From NCBI GenBank assembly GCA_947453015.1, contig CANGFL010000020.1:1-10330 (forward strand): a stretch of DNA of 10,330 nt, in the 5' to 3' direction. Each line of letters begins with the position of its first letter. Position 1 is the stretch's first letter. Positions 1 through 6,500 of the stretch are shown piece by piece. The notes beneath the pieces are model-generated. The model worked only from the letters and a program-made list of their open reading frames with translations, did not search any database and was not told where the DNA came from. The DNA comes from Oxalobacteraceae bacterium (GTDB taxonomy: Bacteria; Pseudomonadota; Gammaproteobacteria; Burkholderiales; Burkholderiaceae_D). A program made the position numbers and the translations under genes.

Positions 1-338
1 ACAAACATATCGGCATGCATCGCTGCCAGATTGTCGATGGTATCTAGCAGCGACTCGCCTTTACTTGCGGACGATGCTGAGATATTTAAATTAATCACAT
101 CGGCTGAGAGTCGTTTGGAAGCAATCTCAAACGTGGTTCGTGTACGCGTAGAATTTTCAAAGAAAAGATTGAACACGCTCTTGCCTCGCATGAGCGGTAC
201 TTTTTTTACTTCGCGATCACTCACACCCACAAATGAAGCGGCCGTATCCAAAATTCGCGTAAGAATGGCCTTGGGTAGTCCATCAAGCGTAATTAAATGC
301 TGTAGTTCGCCGTGCTTATTGAGTTGAGGATTATGCAT
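1..338 (-). CDS. pyrB: Aspartate carbamoyltransferase catalytic subunit, N-terminal part (runs off left edge)
   Basis: PyrB joins carbamoyl phosphate and L-aspartate to make N-carbamoyl-L-aspartate, the first committed step of pyrimidine synthesis, in the cytoplasm. My translation of the minus strand gives 112 complete codons starting [15 protein letters not shown]. It contains the carbamoyl-phosphate loop [13 protein letters not shown] (STRTR at residues 63-67) and the segment [10 protein letters not shown] with Lys93, both hallmarks of the family. Full-length enzymes have roughly 305-320 residues, so about two thirds lie beyond the left edge. The ATG at 336-338 is the only reasonable start, because an in-frame TAG lies two codons upstream. 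It overlaps the end of pyrR by 8 bp and has no clear Shine-Dalgarno sequence, which suggests translational coupling. The [11 protein letters not shown] wording resembles the Pseudomonas class A type, which pairs with a dihydroorotase-like pyrC, so such a gene may follow outside the window (inference). Confidence 0.96.
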   Translation of the reverse strand, partial: MHNPQLNKHGELQHLITLDGLPKAILTRILDTAASFVGVSDREVKKVPLMRGKSVFNLFFENSTRTRTTFEIASKRLSADVINLNISASSASKGESLLDTIDNLAAMHADMF

Positions 339-834
339 GGTCTATGGTCAGAGATAAGCGGCCATCATCGGCCTTTTGCAGCACGAGCATCTGTTCACTC
401 GGAAGTACTAATGTCTTCGCAACAAAATCTGCAGAAATGGGTAACTCGCGGCCACCGCGATCAACTAAAGCGGCCAGCATGATTTTCGCAGGACGGCCGT
501 AGTCGAACAGGGTATTGATCGCAGCGCGCGTAGTGCGTCCGGTATACAAAACATCATCGACCAATAAGATATTGGCGCCTTCGATTTCAAAGGGAATTTG
601 ACTGGGCCTGACTTCTTCTTTCAGGCCACGCTTTGCGTAGTCATCGCGATAAAACGACACATCAATAAAACCGGTCTCAGCGACGTTGAGTGCCTGAGCG
701 AGTCGTTCAGCCAGCCAGGCACCGCCAGAATAAATACCTACGATGGCGAGTTTGGGCACGCCCGCCAATGCAGATTTCAACTCAGTCTCAAGTTGGCTGT
801 AGAGGACTTCGGCTTGAAGTTCAGTGGGATTCAT
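331..834 (-). CDS. pyrR: PyrR bifunctional pyrimidine operon regulator / uracil phosphoribosyltransferase
   Basis: This 167-residue protein is a PRTase-fold member of the PyrR family, at the family's usual length. The PRPP-binding motif [13 protein letters not shown] is at residues 89-101, and the PyrR-specific [11 protein letters not shown] segment is at about 123-133. [13 protein letters not shown] near residue 34 forms the early PRTase loop. In Gram-positive bacteria PyrR binds pyr mRNA in response to UMP/UTP and has uracil phosphoribosyltransferase activity. In proteobacteria the regulatory mode is less settled, so the regulator role is by family only. It is co-directional with pyrB, overlapping pyrB by 8 bp and the ruvX end by 14 bp, which supports a pyrimidine role and a shared transcript. 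The ATG at 832-834 lies inside ruvX and has no visible ribosome-binding site, so translation is probably coupled. No motif residue appears lost. Confidence 0.95.
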   Translation of the reverse strand: MNPTELQAEVLYSQLETELKSALAGVPKLAIVGIYSGGAWLAERLAQALNVAETGFIDVSFYRDDYAKRGLKEEVRPSQIPFEIEGANILLVDDVLYTGRTTRAAINTLFDYGRPAKIMLAALVDRGGRELPISADFVAKTLVLPSEQMLVLQKADDGRLSLTIDHA

Positions 835-1210
835 GAGTATCGAAAAATTGTTGAAGTATCAGCGCGGCTGCCTGACTATCTACGTGTTCACCACGTGATG
901 CAGACAACACGGCTGAGGTATATCGCTCGTCTATCAGCACCGTTGCTACTCCAAAGCGGCCGCTAATCTGGTTGGCAAAACGTCGGCAACGCAGTGTCAT
1001 TTCATGTTCGGCCCCATCTGGATGCAACGGGAGACCCACAACAATGCTACTGGGCTGCCATTCATTGATCAATGTACCGATCGCCGCGAACTTTGCCGCA
1101 TTGGTTGCAGCATCGATGATAGTAAGCGGCTGCGCTTGCTTGATGAGCAGGTTACCCACCGCAACACCAATACGCTTGAGACCAAAATCGAATGACATCA
1201 CCGTGCTCAT
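821..1210 (-). CDS. ruvX: Holliday junction resolvase-like RuvX/YqgF, pre-16S rRNA nuclease family
   Basis: This 129-residue RNase H-fold protein has the short length typical of YqgF. The first motif, SFDFGLKRIGVAVG (residues 6-19), carries the metal-binding Asp8. The middle strand has IVVGLP (56-61), followed by IDERYTS (93-99) with Asp94/Glu95. A last acidic motif, HVDSQAAALILQQF, carries Asp111. The acidic residues expected for a two-metal nuclease are therefore all present. The family is linked to 5' maturation of 16S rRNA and was named for similarity to RuvC; which activity dominates in this organism cannot be read from sequence. It lies 12 bp after yqgE, a pairing conserved in many proteobacteria, and overlaps pyrR by 14 bp, so it is probably mid-operon. 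The ATG at 1208-1210 is used; Met5 would be a possible alternative, since the catalytic region starts right after it. Confidence 0.95.
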   Translation of the reverse strand: MSTVMSFDFGLKRIGVAVGNLLIKQAQPLTIIDAATNAAKFAAIGTLINEWQPSSIVVGLPLHPDGAEHEMTLRCRRFANQISGRFGVATVLIDERYTSAVLSASRGEHVDSQAAALILQQFFDTHESH

Positions 1211-1222
1211 GTGCGCGGCGCA

Positions 1223-1942
1223 TCAAGCATGCCCAGCTTCTCCGGTGAGCATCGTCGGATCAATCCCCAACAAGTTCATAGCCGCTGCGAAGCGTTCTGC
1301 ACTGGGCGTATCAAACAATATGGCGGGATCAGCACGCACCGTGAGCCAACCATTACGCAAAATTTCTTCTTCCAGCTGACCTGCACCCCAACCTGCACAA
1401 CCGAGGGTCACCACTAAGCGTCGCGGGCCGTTGCCTTGAGCAGCGGCTTCCAGCACATCACGCGAGGTAGTGAGTGAAACATCATCCGAGACCGTCAGTG
1501 ATGAGTTGTAATCGGCTGAAGGTGCATGCAAAACAAAACCACGCTCTACTTGCACCGGGCCTCCAAACAGCACGGGCACTTGCGGCATGACTTGATCGTG
1601 CGGAGTAATTTCAAGGGATAAATCCAGACGCTCGAACAACACATCCATAGTCATGTCCGTCGGGCGATTGATGATCATGCCCAGAGCACCATTCTCATTG
1701 TGCTCGCAAATGTAGACGACCGTGCCACCAAAAACTGGATCCAGCATCGATGGCATGGCGATCAAAAAATGATCTGCTAGCTGCAAAGACTGAATTTCAG
1801 ATGGCTTTTCAGACGCTGAATCGATATTTGAAGAAGAAAAATCACTGACATCCGCGGTAGCCGCGGAAAATGATGGGGAACGCTGCTTGCCTTGCTTGGC
1901 CATGAGCCGAATTTTATCAGCTTTACCCGAGCTTTCGTTCAT
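1223..1942 (-). CDS. yqgE: YqgE/AlgH family protein (UPF0301) with N-terminal extension
   Basis: The core is a clear YqgE/AlgH protein of unknown biochemical function. LADHFLIAMPSMLDPVF is at about residues 55-71, followed by GGTVVYICEHNENGALGMIINRP (72-94), FGGPV (126-130), GFVLHAP (135-141) and the family signature GCAGWGAGQLEEEI (181-194). AlgH was first linked to alginate control in Pseudomonas, but the molecular role is unresolved. The predicted product is 239 residues, against about 185-200 for the family. The extra roughly 50 residues at the N-terminus are rich in Ser, Ala and Asp and look disordered. Two starts are possible, ATG at 1942 (taken here) and Met14 at 1903; neither has a strong ribosome-binding site. 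Even from Met14 an extension of about 40 residues remains. It is the first gene of the yqgE-ruvX-pyrR-pyrB group and diverges from phrB. Confidence 0.92.
   Translation of the reverse strand: MNESSGKADKIRLMAKQGKQRSPSFSAATADVSDFSSSNIDSASEKPSEIQSLQLADHFLIAMPSMLDPVFGGTVVYICEHNENGALGMIINRPTDMTMDVLFERLDLSLEITPHDQVMPQVPVLFGGPVQVERGFVLHAPSADYNSSLTVSDDVSLTTSRDVLEAAAQGNGPRRLVVTLGCAGWGAGQLEEEILRNGWLTVRADPAILFDTPSAERFAAAMNLLGIDPTMLTGEAGHA
1851..1867. repeat. GC-rich perfect inverted repeat inside the yqgE 5' coding region
   Basis: The plus-strand sequence TCCGCGGTAGCCGCGGA has 7-bp perfectly complementary arms around a 3-nt loop. It lies 75-91 nt after the yqgE ATG at 1942, within the Ser/Ala-rich extension. 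In the yqgE mRNA it would form a stable hairpin. A T-rich stretch follows on the minus strand, but only about 10 nt past the stem, so it is not a classical intrinsic terminator. Any regulatory role is speculation; chance caused by GCG/CCG alanine codons is possible. Confidence 0.6.
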
Positions 1943-2005
1943 GTTGGCAGATCAACTTTGCCGACCAACGCTACACTTAGCTTTTTATCGCGCGAGATAC
2001 TAATA
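1943..2005. promoter_or_regulatory. Divergent intergenic spacer between yqgE and phrB
   Basis: These 63 bp separate the two divergent start codons, so promoters for both the yqgE-ruvX-pyrR-pyrB group and phrB are expected here or just inside the genes. I see TTGGCA at 1944-1949 (close to a -35 box) and TACACT at 1972-1977 (close to a -10 box), but the spacing of 22 bp is too long for a normal sigma-70 promoter, so I do not call them. A short inverted pair, GTTGG (1943-1947) and CCAAC (1965-1969), might be an operator but is weak. A partial Shine-Dalgarno GAG at 1994-1996 precedes the phrB ATG by 9 nt. Confidence 0.4.
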
Positions 2006-3475
2006 ATGAACTACGAAAAAGCGCTGGTATGGTTTCGTCGCGATCTGCGAGATTTCGACCACGCTGCACTGCACCATGCCCTGAAAACCAGCCGAACTGT
2101 TTACTGTGCTTTCATTTTTGACAAAGATATCCTTGATCCCTTGCTTGCGCACGGCCGTGTCGATCGACGCGTAGCGTTTATCCACGCCAGCCTGAAAGAG
2201 CTCGATGCCTCGCTTCGAGAACGCGGGGGCGGATTAATTGTTCGTCATGCACTAGCGGTGAGTGAGATACCTAAGCTTGCCGATGAACTCGCGGTCGATG
2301 CTGTTTTTATCAATGAAGACTACGAGCCCGGTGCGATCGAACGGGACCGTCAGGTCGATCAGGCGTTAAAAAAATTAGGTAAAGAGCTGCATAGCTACAA
2401 AGACCAAGTCATTTTTGCGAAAGATGAAGTTCTATCGCTCGCTGGTAAGTCTTTTTCTGTGTTCACTCCCTATAAAAATGCATGGTTGAAAAAACTCGGC
2501 TTACCGTCGTTCGAGTTAGATCTGCAGCCACTCGCGCCGTTGACATGCGACGCTGGAGAACTGGCGCTACCGCCTGCTACACCAGCCATGCCATCGCTCG
2601 GCTCTATGGGGTTTGATGAGTATGATTTGATGCAGCATAAAATCCCCACCGGCATGACGGGTGGTGCGGATTTACTCAACGATTTTTTGCCACGTATGTC
2701 GCGCTATGACGCCACGCGTGATTTCCCCGCAGTTAAAGGGCCTTCGTATTTATCGATTCATTTACGCTTTGGCACGGTGTCGATACGCTCACTGGCACGA
2801 TTAGCCGTTGAGGCAATTCAATCGGGTCAAGGTGGTGAAGGCGCGCGCATCTGGTTATCAGAGCTTGTTTGGCGCGATTTTTATTTCATGATCCTGCACC
2901 ATCATCCCCATGTGGCTGAGCGAAGCTTCAAGCCAGACTACGATCGCATCGAATGGGAAAGTGGTGCAGCAGCCGATGCAGCATTTACCGCTTGGTGCGA
3001 GGGTCGCACCGGCTATCCACTGGTGGATGCCGCGATGATGCAGTTAAATCAAACCGGCTATATGCATAACCGTCTGCGTATGGTGACTGCCTGCTTTTTG
3101 ATTAAAGATCTGGGTATCGATTGGCGGCGCGGCGAAGCGTATTTCGCGCGTCATTTGAATGACTTTGATTTGTCGGCGAATAATGGAGGCTGGCAGTGGG
3201 CCTCATCATCAGGCTGTGATGCGCAACCTTATTTTCGAATTTTTAATCCAGTGACTCAATCGGAACGATTTGACGCTGAGGGTAAATTTATTAAACGCTA
3301 CTTACCCGAGCTCAGCAAACTGGATGGTAAAACGATCCATGCGCCCTGGCTGGCTTCAGCAATGCAGCTACAAATGGCCGGGGTCACGCTGGGTAAAAAT
3401 TATCCTCATCCATTGGTAGCGCATGATGAAGCACGCAAAAAAACACTGGAGCGTTATGCTGTCGTGAAAAAATAA
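2006..3475 (+). CDS. phrB: Deoxyribodipyrimidine photolyase, class I (CPD) type
   Basis: This 489-residue flavoprotein uses blue/near-UV light to split cyclobutane pyrimidine dimers. The N-terminal antenna (Rossmann-like) domain begins VWFRRDLRDFDHAAL (residues 8-22). The FAD domain contains WLSELVWRDFYF (283-294), EGRTGYPLVDAAM (332-344), GYMHNRLRMV (351-360) and ANNGGWQWASSSGCDAQPYF (391-410), then RIFNPVTQSERFD. The electron-transfer tryptophans of E. coli PhrB (W306, W359, W382) map to W317, W373 and W396 by spacing. Substrate-contact W384 maps to W398, and the Asn beside the FAD (N378 in E. coli) to N392. The cofactor and catalytic machinery therefore looks intact; the second chromophore, folate or other, cannot be decided. 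The frame is open back to 1892, but similarity starts at MNYEKALVWF, so the ATG at 2006 is chosen. It is the only plus-strand gene, lying between two minus-strand groups, so it is probably transcribed alone. Confidence 0.97.
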   Translation: MNYEKALVWFRRDLRDFDHAALHHALKTSRTVYCAFIFDKDILDPLLAHGRVDRRVAFIHASLKELDASLRERGGGLIVRHALAVSEIPKLADELAVDAVFINEDYEPGAIERDRQVDQALKKLGKELHSYKDQVIFAKDEVLSLAGKSFSVFTPYKNAWLKKLGLPSFELDLQPLAPLTCDAGELALPPATPAMPSLGSMGFDEYDLMQHKIPTGMTGGADLLNDFLPRMSRYDATRDFPAVKGPSYLSIHLRFGTVSIRSLARLAVEAIQSGQGGEGARIWLSELVWRDFYFMILHHHPHVAERSFKPDYDRIEWESGAAADAAFTAWCEGRTGYPLVDAAMMQLNQTGYMHNRLRMVTACFLIKDLGIDWRRGEAYFARHLNDFDLSANNGGWQWASSSGCDAQPYFRIFNPVTQSERFDAEGKFIKRYLPELSKLDGKTIHAPWLASAMQLQMAGVTLGKNYPHPLVAHDEARKKTLERYAVVKK

Positions 3476-3545
3476 ATGACTTGTTATGCATCACCGATCG
3501 ATGGCTTTATGTTGGGCGAGCTTTAGTATTTTTGCGACTAACGAC
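3476..3545. other. Short convergent spacer between phrB and chpA ends
   Basis: Two genes converge on these 70 bp, so a bidirectional terminator would be expected. I looked on both strands and found only a weak 4-bp stem (CATC/GATG around 3490-3505) without a following T-run, plus an ATTTTT stretch near 3530 without a stem before it. No convincing intrinsic terminator is visible; Rho-dependent ending or overlapping transcripts are possible. Confidence 0.5.
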
Positions 3546-6500
3546 TCACACTGTCGACGTTAGTGTTTGATTGTGATTGGTACGATTATCTGGTGTCGTG
3601 AGTTTTTTTACGGGTGCGCATTGCGCAAGCCATTCTAAAAGTTCATGCTCACGATAAGGTTTGCCAAAATAAGCATTCGCACCTAAGTGCATTGCGTGTT
3701 GTCGGTGGCGCTCGGCCATTCGCGAAGTAATCATCGCTACCGGCAACTCACGAAAACGCTCGTCAGAGCGTAATCGACTCAATAACTCAAAGCCATCCAT
3801 GGTCGGCATTTCTATATCAAGTAACACGGCTGCTGGGCTGATCTGACTTAACAACTCCAGCGCATGCGCACCATGTCTGGCAAGTGCTACGCCATAACCC
3901 TGTTTTTCTAGCATGCGCTGACTCACACGACGCACGGTCAAGGAATCATCAACCACCAAAACTAAGGGCGGTACATGCTCTGGAACGATCGTGCTGGGGA
4001 TTGATCTGGCGAACGGATTTGAAACAGCATGTGCATGCAGCTGTAACAAATTCATGACCAATAAAATATCGCCATCAGGCAGCATTGCCGCGCCCATCAA
4101 TCCCGGTACACTGGCCAATTGAGGACCCGGTGGCTTAACCACCACTTCGTGATGACCATGAACTTCGCCAACTTTAACAGCGATCCAGTCATCAAGCTGG
4201 TGCAAAATAAGGAATGAGATGCGATCAGAGGCGCTATGAGTCACTGTCGGCTCTCGAATTAAATCGCTTAAAGCGCAGAGAGCAATTTTTTTATCCTGCC
4301 ACAGCAAAAAGCCTTCTGCCATTGCTTGCTTCGCATTCGCTGAAGTCATCGTTAACACCTGCTGAACCATCGCAGAGGGCAACGCGATTTTTTGATGGGC
4401 GTCAGATACCAACACTATCTTCTGTGTCGAAGATGACTTTGGCAAAGCCATGATGACTGACGTACCCAAACCCGATTGACTCTCAACTTTTATTGCACCA
4501 CCCATAGCGACAATAGTCGCTTTAACGGCATCCATGCCTATGCCGCGACCGGCCAAGCCTGTTACTTGTTCGGCAGTAGAGAAACCTGATTCAAATATTA
4601 GTTGCGTCAAACTGTCTGAATCAGGTTCTGCATTTGCTGAAAGCAAGCCACGGGCTATGGCTTGCTCGCGAATACGAACAAAATTCAAACCGCGACCATC
4701 ATCACTGACTTGCAAGCGTAATTCAGCACCCTGCTCGCTCAACTTCATCAATACTAAGCCTTGTTTGGGCTTACCCATAGAGCTGCGTTCTTCAGTGGGC
4801 TCGATTCCATGCACAATCGCATTACGCACCAGATGGGACAGTGGCCCATTCAAACTTTCAAGATGAGCTCTGTCTATTTCAAGCTGACCGCCATCCAACT
4901 CAAATCGCACATCGCGTCCCACCTCCATAGCCACTTGGCGTACCAGTTGCCGAAACCGATTTTCAATACTAGAAAAAGCTTGCGTACTTGCGCGATACAA
5001 ATCGGATTGGAGTGAACGTGCATGACGCGTTTGCGCCACCAACATCGTCAATGATGCGTCAATCTGGTGTGCCAGACTACGCTGCACTCCCATCAAATCT
5101 GCCATGCTTTCGGCAGTCATACGCGTCAATTCTTGCAGTCGTGTGTAGCGATCAAATTCCAAGGGATCAAAGCCTGATGCTCGCGGAGCAGACTGAGAAG
5201 AAATACTCGTTTCAGATTGCAGCTCTAACTCACGCAGCTGAGTACGCAGACGCGATAAATTATCAGCGAGATCAACCACTAATTGTTTTTGCTGACGCAG
5301 ATCATCCGTAGAACGAACTGCATTGACGAGTAATTCAGCAACTGAGCCAGACGCGCGTTCAAGCAAATCGGCGCGTAATTTCGTAGGTGCGACAGTCACT
5401 TTCGCCGCAGGCTTATCTGCAAAGGATGAGCTGGTATCTGCTACCGCATCGCTGGAATTTTCAACCGGTTGTGCGGTGTCATCTTTGACCAGCCCAACAT
5501 CAATCAACAATTGATGCACCTCTGTTTGAAGCAAAGCGATTGCAGCCGATTCAACTGGGCGTTGTTGCGCGAGCTGGCTGACCCTATGCTCAAATTCATG
5601 GATAGCCTCGCCTAAAGTCAATTCACCCGCCATACGCGAGCTACCTTTTAGCGTATGCAGCAAACGTAACAGCCCCGCAGGAAGTGAAGCATCACCCGGA
5701 CTGTCTACCCACTCCGTTAGCAACGATTCAAGCTGCGGCAACAACTCGGCGGCCTCTTCACAAAAAATTAAGTGCAATTCAGGATCAACAGGATCGCTCG
5801 ACGCAGAGTAATCAAATTCATCGATTGAAAGTGATGGTGAGGGCTCTGAATCATCTAATTCGATCAGACTGATATCGTGAATTAACGCGGATGTTTCTTG
5901 TAACGGTAACTCATAGGCATGTAGCGGCTGCAACGGCTGTAACGACAGTAGCGGCTCGTGATTCAGCGGGTGCTGTGACAACTCATGCACTGTGGCCTGC
6001 ACAGCTTGAATAGGTTCGGCTACGACGATAAATGGTGACTCTGGCGTGAAATTTGAAAACGAATTAGCTTCTGCGCTCTGTTCGCCATCGTGTATATGCA
6101 ACTGCTTTTCTAATGCATCGATAGTGTCAATTAGCTCAGGCAAATAGGCATGCTGCTGATCTGCCGCTAAGACAATGACTCGCTCGATTAAATTTTCCAA
6201 AGCTGATGCTAATTGCTGCATAGCGCGATGACCGACGGTCGCGGAACTGCCTGCTAAAGCATGCGCTTCAATCGCGGCATGCGACGGAAGTAACTCGGAT
6301 TCACTGAGCGAGAATTGCGTCACCAAAAATCTCAATACACTTAATCTATCTTTCGCTTCTAACATAAAGATATCTTTGAGCGCGGTGTTAGGAGTTGTAT
6401 TCAGCGGCGCAGCAAGCGGTGTAGCAAGTGGTGTATTCAGCGTTACATTAACAGTTTCATCGAATTGAACATCAGCCATCGAAGGAATCTGACGCTCCAC

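Noticed and set aside
598..1417. Several plus-strand open frames of 60-135 codons opposite pyrR, ruvX and yqgE
   Set aside because: They lie antisense to clearly conserved genes, have no recognisable domains, and the real genes on the minus strand explain the open frames.
1944..1977. TTGGCA and TACACT as a phrB promoter
   Set aside because: The 22-bp spacing is outside the usual 16-18 bp, and no better-spaced pair was found.
1892..2005. Longer photolyase start 38 codons upstream
   Set aside because: The extra residues overlap the divergent yqgE gene and match nothing in the family; photolyase similarity starts at the Met at 2006.
3476..3545. Bidirectional terminator between phrB and chpA
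   Set aside because: Only a 4-bp stem was found, without an adjoining T-run on either strand.
4214..5311. Overlapping plus-strand open frames opposite the chpA kinase region
   Set aside because: They are shadows of the conserved ATPase and CheW-like coding sequence; their translations are Ser/Arg/Pro-rich without motifs.
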